NCBI GenBank assembly: GCA_958295845.1
Contig: OY282376.1
Location: 3,237,022-3,301,021 of the forward strand
Length of the DNA stretch: 64,000 bases
Direction of reading: 5' to 3'
Source: Caldilineaceae bacterium
GTDB taxonomy: Bacteria > Chloroflexota > Anaerolineae > Caldilineales > Caldilineaceae
Both the position numbers and the translations under genes were made by a program. Numbering within the stretch: the first letter of the stretch is position 1; every line of letters starts with the position of its first letter. The notes under the pieces are model-generated. The model worked only from the letters and a program-made list of their open reading frames with translations. It was not told the origin of the DNA and did not search any database. This document shows, one piece after another, positions 46,155 through 54,656 of this stretch.

Positions 46155-47680
46155 TCTATGACACCTTGATCGTGGGCGCCGGCTCGGCAGGAAATATTCT
46201 CGCCGCCCGCCTGACCGAAGACGCATCCCGTCAGGTGCTTTTGCTGGAAGCAGGCCCGGACTACCCAACGATGGCTAGCCTGCCCGAAGACATCCGTTTG
46301 GGCTACGGTACTTCCTCCGGTATGGTCGCCAGAGGACACGACTGGGGATACACAGCGCAGGCGACTCCGCAGGGCGACAGTGTGCCGGTGCCTCGCGGTA
46401 GAGTGGTGGGCGGCTCCAGTGCGGTGAATGCGCAGATCTTTCTGCGCGGTATCCCGGAAGATTTTGCCGCCTGGGTCGCGCTGGGCAACGATGAATGGAG
46501 CTTCGAAAGTGTGCTGCCATTCTATTGCAAGCTGGAAAATGACCACGACTTTGGCGACGAAGACTATCATGGAAATGACGGGCCCATAGGCGTGCGCCGC
46601 TACTCAGAGGAAGAATGGGGCCCGGATCAACTGGCCTGGGCAGAGGCATGTCGCCAGGCCGGCTTCCCGGACTGTCCGGACGCCAATCTTCCGCTGGCAA
46701 CCGGCGTAGGCCCTTATCCTCTTAACAATATTGGGGGAATCCGCCAGAGTACGGCAGTGACCTACTTGGCCCAGGCCCGAAATCGCCCCAATCTCCAAAT
46801 CCTGGCGGAATGCACGACACGCCGGATCCTATTGGAAAACGGAAGCGCAGTCGGTGTTGAAGTGGTACGTAACGGTAAAGTGGAGCAGCATAGTGCCGAC
46901 GAAACCGTACTCTGCGCCGGCGCGATAGGCACGCCGCAGATCATGATGCTTTCCGGAATCGGCCCGGCGCCGCATCTCCAAGAAATCGGCGTGAACCTAA
47001 GCCACCACCTTCCCGGAGTAGGAAGCAACCTGCGCGATCATCCGGCGGTAGACCTGAAGTGGCGGCTGTCGTTCAAGCCATCAAACCGCTTTCACTGGCA
47101 TCAGGCCTGCCTGCGCTACACAGCCGATGGTTCGGACCTTACCAACGACATGACCATCTACGTCGCGGCAGTACCTGACCATAGCGGCGACACCGGCGAT
47201 TTCCTGTTCGTGCGTCCGACGCTAAACCTTGCAGTCGGGCAGGGCAGTTTGCGTCTGCGAAGCACCGACATTCAGGACCAACCTCTTATCAATTTCCGCT
47301 ATTTCGAAGAATCGTTCGATCGTGAGCGGGAAAGGCAAGCAATTCGGCTTTGTACCGTACTGATCGAAGAGCACCCAGCCTTTCGCACGATTAGCGGGGA
47401 AGCTTTGCTGGGACCTGGAAAGGCGCTGCATGACAGTGCGGCCCTTGACCAATGGATGCTTGCCAGTGCCGATACGGGGCATCATTCTTCCAGCACTTGC
47501 AAGATGGGCCTGCCATCGGACCCGCTCGCTGTCGCCGACCAGTCCGGCCGCGTTCACGGCATCGACAAACTGCGAATTGTCGATGCCTCACTCATGCCGG
47601 ACAATGTCCGCGCCAACATCAACGCCACTGTGATGATGATGGCAGAAAAAATCGCCGCGGAGATGGCCGTCGAGAGTTGA
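46151..47680 (+). CDS. GMC family FAD-dependent oxidoreductase, tandem copy 2
   Basis: The paralogue starts at the GTG at 46151, the position equivalent to the TTG of copy 1 (a GTG at 46142 adds three residues). At 509 residues it is collinear with copy 1, with GAGSAGN for FAD, RGRVVGGSSAVNAQIF, GAIGTPQIMMLSGIGP, the active-site GHHSSSTCKMG and RANINATVMMM all kept. Differences are spread along the whole length, so the duplication is old enough for divergence and perhaps for a change of substrate. The 3' flanks of both copies are also similar for about 40 bases. Confidence 0.92.
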   Translation: MIYDTLIVGAGSAGNILAARLTEDASRQVLLLEAGPDYPTMASLPEDIRLGYGTSSGMVARGHDWGYTAQATPQGDSVPVPRGRVVGGSSAVNAQIFLRGIPEDFAAWVALGNDEWSFESVLPFYCKLENDHDFGDEDYHGNDGPIGVRRYSEEEWGPDQLAWAEACRQAGFPDCPDANLPLATGVGPYPLNNIGGIRQSTAVTYLAQARNRPNLQILAECTTRRILLENGSAVGVEVVRNGKVEQHSADETVLCAGAIGTPQIMMLSGIGPAPHLQEIGVNLSHHLPGVGSNLRDHPAVDLKWRLSFKPSNRFHWHQACLRYTADGSDLTNDMTIYVAAVPDHSGDTGDFLFVRPTLNLAVGQGSLRLRSTDIQDQPLINFRYFEESFDRERERQAIRLCTVLIEEHPAFRTISGEALLGPGKALHDSAALDQWMLASADTGHHSSSTCKMGLPSDPLAVADQSGRVHGIDKLRIVDASLMPDNVRANINATVMMMAEKIAAEMAVES

Positions 47681-47779
47681 ATGCCGTAACGAATCTCTCG
47701 AATAATCGGAAAAAGAAGGCCGCGGTCAAACTTGTGCCGGGCCTAACAACCTTTTCAGGAACCAAATGGAGCCGCAGAA

Positions 47780-48772
47780 ATGACCCGTCGAATTCTAATT
47801 ACCGATATTGCCTGGCCAGATCTCGAAATCGAAAAGGAGGTGCTGGCGGCAGTTGATGGCGAGGTCATGCTGGCCGGAGACGGTACGCCAGAGGAGATCA
47901 TTGCCCTGGCCCCCGAGGCGGATGCGATCCTGACCTGTTGGAAGGACGTGCCGGCAGAGGCCCTGGACATTGCACCAAACTGCCAAATGGTCAGCCGCTA
48001 TGGCATCGGGCTGGATAACATCCCAATCGGCCGCGCCACCGAGCTGGGCATGCTCGTCACCAACGTTCCGGATTTCTGCCTGGAGGAGGTGTCGGACCAC
48101 GTCATGGCCTTACTGCTGGCAACCGCTCGTCAACTGTTTCCTCTCGCGCGCACGCCAGAGCGCAGCGGCTGGACCAGGGAAACACCCCGCCCGATTCCAC
48201 GGGTGAGCGGACAGACTCTTGGCCTGATCGGGTTCGGCAACATCGCTCGCGCGCTTGTTCCCAAGGCGCTGGGGTTCGGACTGCGCGTGATCGCTTACAC
48301 ACCGCGACTGCGGCCACAGGACGCGCCGCAAGGTGTTGAGGTAACAAACGACCTCTCTGATTTGCTTGCTGCGTCCGATTACGTATCTATCCACTGCCCG
48401 CTAACCGAGGAAACGGCCCATCTCATCGACGATGGCGCGCTCGCACAGATGAAATCCGATGCCTTGTTGATAAACACAAGCCGCGGCGGTGTTATTGACG
48501 AAGAGGCGCTGACCAGAGCGCTTCGAGAGGGACGCATCGGAGGGGCAGCCCTCGATGTGACTGATCCGGAGCCACCATCGGGTGACAATCCACTGTTGAC
48601 GCTGGAAAATGTGATTGTCACGCCACATGCTGCCTTTTATTCTGTTGCGGCCACGGCAGAGTTGGCTCGCAAGGCTGCAGAGAATGTGGTGACAGTGCTG
48701 CGCGGGGAGGTTCCCAAGACGCTGATAAATGCGGAGGTGCTGGGCCAGGATAACTGCCGGTTGGTCAGGTAG
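47780..48772 (+). CDS. D-isomer-specific 2-hydroxyacid dehydrogenase (C-terminal-binding-protein-like)
   Basis: This 330-residue NAD-dependent enzyme has the Rossmann motif LGLIGFGNIARALV (G-x-G-x2-A variant), the catalytic Arg in INTSRGGVIDEEAL, the Glu of DVTDPEPPSGDNPLL and the catalytic His in VTPHAAFYS. It reduces a 2-keto acid or oxidises a D-2-hydroxyacid. The short C-terminus rules out full-length SerA. It follows the GMC genes on the same strand with a 99-base gap and could act on an acid product of that block. Convergent with the minus-strand corrinoid operon. Confidence 0.9.
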   Translation: MTRRILITDIAWPDLEIEKEVLAAVDGEVMLAGDGTPEEIIALAPEADAILTCWKDVPAEALDIAPNCQMVSRYGIGLDNIPIGRATELGMLVTNVPDFCLEEVSDHVMALLLATARQLFPLARTPERSGWTRETPRPIPRVSGQTLGLIGFGNIARALVPKALGFGLRVIAYTPRLRPQDAPQGVEVTNDLSDLLAASDYVSIHCPLTEETAHLIDDGALAQMKSDALLINTSRGGVIDEEALTRALREGRIGGAALDVTDPEPPSGDNPLLTLENVIVTPHAAFYSVAATAELARKAAENVVTVLRGEVPKTLINAEVLGQDNCRLVR

Positions 48773-48793
48773 AGGAACCGTCTAGCAAACTTC

Positions 48794-50704
48794 TCAAGCG
48801 GGGCTGGCTTCGACGCTTTGCTCCAGCCCGAGAGTATCCAGTTCCGGGAACTGCAAAACGGCCAGGAAAGAATCGTTGAAGTCCCCTCGGCCCGAAAGTT
48901 CATGGTACTCCACGATCTGGGGCAGCGAGCGGGCCACCATTCGCTCCCGGAATGAGAGCAACGCTATCTTGGCGCCTTCGCCGGCAGCATTTCCCACCGC
49001 CTTGATTCGTTCAACCGGCACGGGCGGCACCAGTCCGATTATGCGTGCGCTCTGTGGGTTAATGTAGCTGCCAAAGGAACCGGCCAGGTAAATCTCGACA
49101 AGCTCGTCCGCCTCTACGCCCAGCTCCTGCATGACCACATCGATACCGCCTGCTATGGAGCCCTTGGCAAATTGAAGCTCGCGCACGTCGCGTTGGGTCA
49201 GTACTATCGCTTTGTCGCTGCCGGATTCTTCGGGCCAGGCCAAGACGAAGGAACGCCGGCCTTGGTCCCCCGTTATGATACGCTGTGCAAGGTCCGGTGT
49301 GACGAAATCAGTCGCCTCGTCCGCCTTAACGAACCGCCCAGACGGAAGCAACAGGCCGCTCAATCGCAGTTGGGCCACCGCGTCCAGCAAGCCGGAACCG
49401 CAAAGTCCAATCGGTGGAACATCTCCAATCACTTGGAGCTCTATCCCGTCGCGGGTTATGGTCACTGCCTCAATCGCGCCTTCGCTAGCCCGCATACCAT
49501 CCTGGATCTGCGCGCCTTCAAAAGCAGGCCCTGCAGGCGCGGCCGTAGCCACGGTACGCGCCGCCGACCCCAGGATTATTTCACCGTTCGTGCCGACATC
49601 AACCAACAGCCGTACACCCTCGTTTTGCGCCAGGCCGGTGGCCAACAACCCCGCCACCAAGTCGGCTCCGACATAGGCGCCGAGATAGGGAAGACAGTGT
49701 ATTTGTGCCTGGGGATGAATGTTGAGGCCAACCTCGTGCGCCGAAGCCTGCACCATGTCCTCGACCGCCGGAATGAACGGTTCAAGTCCAATCGGTTCCG
49801 GGTCCACGCCCAAGAACAGGTGCTGCATCGTGGCGTTGCCGGCGGTAACAACCTCATACACCTCGTGCGCCGCCACCTGCCCTTCTCCCAAAAGTCGGGC
49901 GATAAGCCCGTTTAGTGTGCGGAGAATAACCTCATTCAGTTCGGCCAGCCCGTCCTCATTGAGCATTGTATAGCTGATTCTGGAAATTACGTCGGCACCC
50001 TGTACGGCCTGCCCGTTAAGAGCGGATTGGACCGCCACCGGTCCGCCACTGTTGAGATCGATCAACATTCCCACAACTGTAGTTGTGCCAATATCGAAGG
50101 CCAGACCAAACGAGCGGCTGCTGGTATCGCCTTCCTCGACGCTGACCAACTCGTGCCCGACAACCACAGCGGTAACCTGCCAATTGCTACGCCGCAGGAC
50201 ACCTGGCAACTGGCGCAACAGGTTCAGCGAGGCTTCAATCGCATACCCTTCGGGTTCCAATGCGTCTCGGATGCGACTGAAATCGCTGCGCTGGTCCTCT
50301 AAAGAGGGCGGTGTCAGGGTCAAGGGGATCTTGTAGACGTTGGCGTTCAGGATAACGTGGCGGTCGAATCCCATCAGCGCGGCTTTGGGGTTTCCCATCA
50401 GCCGGGGAACGTGGCAGACGACGTCGGAGTTGGCTTCGCTGCGGCAGGAGAGCCGCCAGCCGTCGGCCAATTCTTCTTCGGTGAAAATTCTGCGGTCGGC
50501 TGCGGTAGCGCCGTTGTGGCCGAGGAGGATACGGACCTTGCATTTGCCGCAGGTTCCTTTTGCGCCACAGGTGCTGTCGATGGGCAGGCCGATCCAGTTG
50601 GCGGCGTTGAAGATCGTCATGCCTGGGGGCACGCGGGTCATTTTGTCGTGGGGACGAAACTCTATAGAGACTTTTTTCGTGCCCGAGGGCGCAGTTGTTG
50701 TCAT
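48794..50704 (-). CDS. Corrinoid activation/regeneration protein (RACo/RamA-like, ASKHA + 2Fe-2S)
   Basis: The 636-residue protein has an N-terminal [2Fe-2S] ferredoxin domain with Cys 46, 52, 55 and 87 (CGAKGTCGKC and LSCRSE), then a linker and the DUF4445/ASKHA domain with ATP-binding signatures FGLAFDIGTTTVVGMLIDL, VLLVDVGTNGEIILG-like strand and LAGSFGSYINP. It should use ATP to reductively reactivate Co(II) corrinoid to Co(I). It is the last gene of the minus-strand operon and belongs with the corrinoid protein at 51624. No clear ribosome site precedes its ATG, so translation may be coupled to the upstream gene 43 bases away. Confidence 0.92.
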   Translation of the reverse strand: MTTTAPSGTKKVSIEFRPHDKMTRVPPGMTIFNAANWIGLPIDSTCGAKGTCGKCKVRILLGHNGATAADRRIFTEEELADGWRLSCRSEANSDVVCHVPRLMGNPKAALMGFDRHVILNANVYKIPLTLTPPSLEDQRSDFSRIRDALEPEGYAIEASLNLLRQLPGVLRRSNWQVTAVVVGHELVSVEEGDTSSRSFGLAFDIGTTTVVGMLIDLNSGGPVAVQSALNGQAVQGADVISRISYTMLNEDGLAELNEVILRTLNGLIARLLGEGQVAAHEVYEVVTAGNATMQHLFLGVDPEPIGLEPFIPAVEDMVQASAHEVGLNIHPQAQIHCLPYLGAYVGADLVAGLLATGLAQNEGVRLLVDVGTNGEIILGSAARTVATAAPAGPAFEGAQIQDGMRASEGAIEAVTITRDGIELQVIGDVPPIGLCGSGLLDAVAQLRLSGLLLPSGRFVKADEATDFVTPDLAQRIITGDQGRRSFVLAWPEESGSDKAIVLTQRDVRELQFAKGSIAGGIDVVMQELGVEADELVEIYLAGSFGSYINPQSARIIGLVPPVPVERIKAVGNAAGEGAKIALLSFRERMVARSLPQIVEYHELSGRGDFNDSFLAVLQFPELDTLGLEQSVEASPA

Positions 50705-50747
50705 TGCAGCGAACGCAGATGCGTGTCCGTTTGGGACGGATCGAAGG

Positions 50748-51617
50748 CTAACCCGATGCTTGCTGGCGCTTTCGTTCCGATCGAAATGCCTGAATCAGGT
50801 TGCCTGCATATGCGTCGTGCCCCATAAGCAGGTCGGCGGCGTAAATTGTGTGGCGGATTTCGGCTTCGAGAGGATTTGTGATGGCTGAAGTCAGTCCAGC
50901 CGCGATGGCCATTGAAAGAAACGCAGCGTTCACGGTCGGCCGCCAGGGAAGGCCGAACGAGATGTTGCTGGCCCCGCAAGTCATATTGACACCGAGGTTC
51001 TCGCGTATCAGGCGAATCGTCTCCAGCGTTATCAGGGCGGCGTTGTCATCAGCGCTGACGGTCAGAGCAAGGGGATCGATTACTACGTCTTCCGGCGGTA
51101 TGCCGTGGTCTGCGGCTCGCTCCACTATTCGGGTGGCTATACGAAGACGCTCCTGCGGGTCGTTGGAAATACCTGTATCGTCATTGGCTACGCCGACGAC
51201 GGCCGCGTCGTACTTCTTGACCAGGGGCAGCACTGTATCCAGCCTCTCATCCTCGTAGGTAACCGAATTGACGAGCGCCTTGCCTTCGTAGACTGAGAGG
51301 CCTGCTTCCAGCGCTTCCACAACCGATGAGTCGATGGAGATCGGCACGTCCACTGTCTGCTGAACTGCCTGAATCGCTTGACTCAGGATCTCCGGTTCAA
51401 CGCCGTCCACAGGTACGCCGGCGTTCACATCGAGCACATGTGCGTGCGCATCTACCTGCCGGCGGGCGTCGCGACAGACCATTGTCATGTCGCGATCGAT
51501 CATTTGCTTGGTGAGGATTTTGCGGCCGGTGGGGTTGATGCGTTCGCCGATAATAACAAAGGGGTGTTCGGGCCCTATAAAGACGGTTTGCTGCGCGGAG
51601 GAAATTACCGTGTTCAT
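50748..51617 (-). CDS. Methyltetrahydrofolate:corrinoid methyltransferase (AcsE/pterin-binding type)
   Basis: The 289-residue TIM-barrel protein shows the pterin-binding domain: FVIIGERINPTGRK, the AHVLDVNAGVP strand (Asp and Asn ligands), VPISIDSS, ALVNSVTYE, and TCGASNISFGLP, all typical of MeTr enzymes such as AcsE. In this operon it would move the methyl group from the methylcorrinoid protein to tetrahydrofolate, or back. The start is 6 bases after the stop of the corrinoid protein gene. Dihydropteroate synthase is unlikely because the order of conserved Asn and Asp strands and the neighbours favour MeTr. Confidence 0.9.
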   Translation of the reverse strand: MNTVISSAQQTVFIGPEHPFVIIGERINPTGRKILTKQMIDRDMTMVCRDARRQVDAHAHVLDVNAGVPVDGVEPEILSQAIQAVQQTVDVPISIDSSVVEALEAGLSVYEGKALVNSVTYEDERLDTVLPLVKKYDAAVVGVANDDTGISNDPQERLRIATRIVERAADHGIPPEDVVIDPLALTVSADDNAALITLETIRLIRENLGVNMTCGASNISFGLPWRPTVNAAFLSMAIAAGLTSAITNPLEAEIRHTIYAADLLMGHDAYAGNLIQAFRSERKRQQASG

Positions 51618-51623
51618 GTCGGG

Positions 51624-52385
51624 CTACTCTTCGTGCTGTCCGGACTTGACCATGAGCTCCTCAACGGCCTGGACGGCGCTTGCCAGGGCTGTTGCGCCTT
51701 CACCGTCGTCGCTGCCTCCCATGCTGACGTCGTAACCCATGTCGACCATGAGTTGCTTCGCCAGGCGCACTGCGGCGCTGGCATCGGGCGCGAAACCGTC
51801 GGCGCCTACGCTGTCGGCGTACTCCTGGGTAACCGGAGCACCGCCGACCATAACTCTGACAGAATCTCGCAGTCCGGCATCTGAAAGCGCGGACAGATTG
51901 GACTTGAAGAAGGGCATCGTTGTAGTCAGGAACGCGGAAAATCCCAGGAGTTGGGGCTCGTGCTCTTGTACCGCGCTGACCACGTCCTCCGGCTTCACGT
52001 TGACGCCCAGGTCAACGATTTCGAAGCCTTCGCCCTCTAACATGATATTGCACAGGTTCTTGCCGATGTCGTGAACGTCGCCTTTGACAGTCAACATCAC
52101 AACCTTGCCAATTGGCTCGGCTCCTTTGTCGACCAACAAGGGTCGAAGCAGGGCCATGGCACCCTGCATGGCGCGGGCGGCCACCAGCATTTCGGGTACG
52201 AAGTATTCGCCAATTTCAAAAAGCCGGCCAACTTCCTGCAAAGAAGGAATCAGCGCGCCGAAAAGAATATCGAGCGGGTCCATTCCCAGGTCAATACCTT
52301 CCTGGGTCAGCTCGACCACTTCTGCCGCCTCACCGACTAGCGTGTGCTCGTACAACCCTTCCTTGATTTCTTGTTCGCGGCTCAT
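51624..52385 (-). CDS. Corrinoid (cobalamin-binding) protein for methyl transfer
   Basis: This 253-residue protein has a helical cap domain (about 1-90) and a Rossmann-like cobalamin-binding domain with the lower-ligand motif GDVHDIGKNL (D-x-H-x2-G) near residue 105, then VVDLGVNVKPEDV-like and LLGFSAFLTTTM strands. It is the methyl carrier between the two methyltransferases in the operon. An acidic C-terminal tail (about 225-253) is longer than in simple MtaC-like proteins. An aggag ribosome site precedes the ATG. Spacing of 12 and 6 bases to its neighbours supports one transcript. Confidence 0.93.
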   Translation of the reverse strand: MSREQEIKEGLYEHTLVGEAAEVVELTQEGIDLGMDPLDILFGALIPSLQEVGRLFEIGEYFVPEMLVAARAMQGAMALLRPLLVDKGAEPIGKVVMLTVKGDVHDIGKNLCNIMLEGEGFEIVDLGVNVKPEDVVSAVQEHEPQLLGFSAFLTTTMPFFKSNLSALSDAGLRDSVRVMVGGAPVTQEYADSVGADGFAPDASAAVRLAKQLMVDMGYDVSMGGSDDGEGATALASAVQAVEELMVKSGQHEE

Positions 52386-52397
52386 GGTAAAGGGCTC

Positions 52398-53426
52398 CTA
52401 TTGATATCGATTGTCTTTGCAGGTTTCCACGATCGACTGGAGGTTGGCCACCGGCGCCTGAAGGGGAACGGCGCATTCGGGTGCAATGATGTCGACGCCA
52501 GCGTCAATTGCGGCCTGGGCTTCGGCGCGAGCTTCCTCAGGGCCGCGGGCGTACAGGGTGATGGGATTGTTGACGTTGCCCGTCAAAGTCATCTTGCCGG
52601 CGGCCTTTTCTACCATTTCGTCCGGTGCATTGGCCGACTCGAAATGGTAACAGGCAAAGCCGGCCTCGTTGAAGTATTCCACCCGGTCCAGGGTCTTGCC
52701 GCAACAGTGTAGAATGACTGGCGCCTCAACCTGGGGCACCAGTTCCTGGTGATGGGGCAGGAGATAGTCCCGGTACATTGTGTTACGAACGAGGTCGCCG
52801 GTAGCGTGGTCCGCCCAAACGATGGCGTCGGCGCCGGCCTCTAGTTGGGCATTCGCATATAACAGCGGTACGGGCGCCAGCGTTTCCAACGACTTGCGAA
52901 CACGATCCGGGTCCATGATGGTATCGAAGAGGAACTCCTGCGTGTTGTAACAGTGGTAGGAGAGGGTCCACGGCCCCATGACTTTACCCAGGATCATGAC
53001 CTCGTCGCCGAAGTGCTGTTTCAGCAGTCGGATGGCATCGATGGAGCACTTGACGTATTTGTCTTCGAGGAATGAATCGGGAAAGCCGTCGGGCAGCTTG
53101 ATTTCGACATCACGGTCGGCCCAAGGCGAGTCTGTGGGGTTGGGCATCATGTCGGTATCGGACCAGTCCACCTCGCAGCCTAGAGCCATCGCCTCCTGGG
53201 CGATGCTAAAGATTGGCATCACGCTGTCGAACCCCATTACTTCATGTGCGCCGGCGGCGAGGGTCGCCATAGGCTCGGGCTCAGTGTTGGCATGCGGGAA
53301 GTGGGCGCCGGTAATGTCCATCAATTCGTAGGTGATGACGGACACAATGCTGGCCGCGGGGGGCCTGTCCAGGTGATCGCCGTTCAGCCCGGCCAAAAAC
53401 CGCTGTTTCGAGGTCACTTGTTCCAT
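52398..53426 (-). CDS. UroD-family (MtaA/CmuA-like) methyltransferase
   Basis: The 342-residue protein belongs to the uroporphyrinogen decarboxylase superfamily. It is probably not HemE: it lies in a corrinoid operon and has the zinc-binding HCCG motif (PVILHCCGKTLDRVEYF) shared with MtaA, MtbA and CmuA-type methyltransferases. Further marks are KVMGPWTLSYH and TGNVNNPITLYARGPEEARAEA. It is the most likely enzyme that demethylates the substrate (or passes methyl to another acceptor) via the corrinoid protein. The methyl donor is unknown: O-methyl aromatics, methanol, methylamines or halomethanes are possibilities. A ggag ribosome site precedes the ATG. Confidence 0.9.
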   Translation of the reverse strand: MEQVTSKQRFLAGLNGDHLDRPPAASIVSVITYELMDITGAHFPHANTEPEPMATLAAGAHEVMGFDSVMPIFSIAQEAMALGCEVDWSDTDMMPNPTDSPWADRDVEIKLPDGFPDSFLEDKYVKCSIDAIRLLKQHFGDEVMILGKVMGPWTLSYHCYNTQEFLFDTIMDPDRVRKSLETLAPVPLLYANAQLEAGADAIVWADHATGDLVRNTMYRDYLLPHHQELVPQVEAPVILHCCGKTLDRVEYFNEAGFACYHFESANAPDEMVEKAAGKMTLTGNVNNPITLYARGPEEARAEAQAAIDAGVDIIAPECAVPLQAPVANLQSIVETCKDNRYQ

Positions 53427-53499
53427 GGCTTGCTCCCTTCAGGGTAGCTTTCGGATCCGTTCAAGCGTGAATGGTAGGACGGCAGTAAATGTGTGTTCT

Positions 53500-54555
53500 C
53501 TACCAGCTGTCCGTGTTGAGACCCAGAATCCGACCTTCCTGGCAGATGTGACCCCAGGTCGTTTCGTCGATCTCGATACCTTCCTTCTCTTTTCGCTCTG
53601 CGTTGCGAAACTCGGGCTCGCCCGGCGCCAATATCTCCTCAAAACCCGGAGCGAGGCGACTTGACTTGACATGGCGTAGCAGGCCCTCTACTTCCTCATA
53701 GTAGGTAGAGAGCTCGGTAAAGTGCTCGATGTTGTATACGGTAAAGAGGACGCCATTGCTACTCATGGTCCGGGAGCCGTCTGCACAGCCCTCGCCGCTT
53801 AGCGCGCCACCCAGCAATTCTACCACAAGACCGAGGGCAAAGCCTTTGTGGGCAACGACCCCGCCCAATGGCAAGATGGCGCCGGGCGGGTCTGCTCTGA
53901 AGTCGTTGGGTTCAGTCGTTGGGTTGCCTTCGGAATCGATCAGCCAGCCCTCCGGGACTTGATTGCCCTGATTGATGGCGACGCGGACTTTGCCTTCGGC
54001 GACGACAGAAGTGGTCATGTCGACCAGGATCGGTTCGGTGTCAGGGCGAGGCGCGGAAAAAGCGATCGGATTGGTACTGAGACGGCCTTCCAGCCCGCCG
54101 AAGGGGGCAATCTGGTAGCCAAGCCGCCCGGCGTTGACAAACGCCAAGGCGATCATGTTTCCCTGGCGAGCCGCCATCAGCGGATAGGCGCCTGCCCGAC
54201 CCACGTGGCTGGTGTTGCGCAAGGTAACCGTGGCAAGACCGTGCTGGCGTGCTTTCTCGACTGCCAAATTTATGGCGAAGGTTGCGCCGACCTGGCCCAG
54301 TGCGCCGCCGGCGTCGACGACGGCCGTACTTGGATAGTCGCGAACTATGGTTGGGGCTGCCTGCGGTTGAAAGCGTCCCTCACGAATCGCGCGGGTGTAT
54401 TCGTAGTAGCGAATCGCGCCGTGGGAATCATGCCCGAATAGGTTGGACTCAACCAGATGGTCGACCACGGCCCTGGCATCCTCGGCCGTGCAGCCTGAAG
54501 CTTCGAACAGTTGATAGCCGATATTGCGCAGATCAGAAGGCTGAATATTGGGCAT
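53500..54555 (-). CDS. Ldh family (malate/L-sulfolactate type) NAD(P)-dependent oxidoreductase
   Basis: The 351-residue protein matches the Ldh/YlbC/ComC family: AVVDHLVESNLFGHDSHGAIR with the catalytic His, TVTLRNTSHVGRAGAYP, LSTNPIAFSAP (NADP-binding region) and the HKGFALGLVVELLGG helix. Members oxidise 2-hydroxyacids such as L-malate, L-sulfolactate, ureidoglycolate or 2,3-diketogulonate. It leads the minus-strand operon, with 73 bases to the UroD-family gene. How a hydroxyacid dehydrogenase links to corrinoid methyl transfer is unclear; it may act on the demethylated product. aggag ribosome site. Confidence 0.92.
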   Translation of the reverse strand: MPNIQPSDLRNIGYQLFEASGCTAEDARAVVDHLVESNLFGHDSHGAIRYYEYTRAIREGRFQPQAAPTIVRDYPSTAVVDAGGALGQVGATFAINLAVEKARQHGLATVTLRNTSHVGRAGAYPLMAARQGNMIALAFVNAGRLGYQIAPFGGLEGRLSTNPIAFSAPRPDTEPILVDMTTSVVAEGKVRVAINQGNQVPEGWLIDSEGNPTTEPNDFRADPPGAILPLGGVVAHKGFALGLVVELLGGALSGEGCADGSRTMSSNGVLFTVYNIEHFTELSTYYEEVEGLLRHVKSSRLAPGFEEILAPGEPEFRNAERKEKEGIEIDETTWGHICQEGRILGLNTDSW

Positions 54556-54656
54556 AGTTCTCCTATTTTACTCTATAAATCGACTGCTGAACGAATCCTG
54601 ATATGAGGGAATCGAATTGCTATTTCTGGGTGGTCTATGGAGCTGACCTCATGGAC

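Noticed and set aside
52398..53426. Uroporphyrinogen decarboxylase HemE
   Set aside because: The HCCG zinc motif and the corrinoid operon point to the methyltransferase branch of the superfamily.
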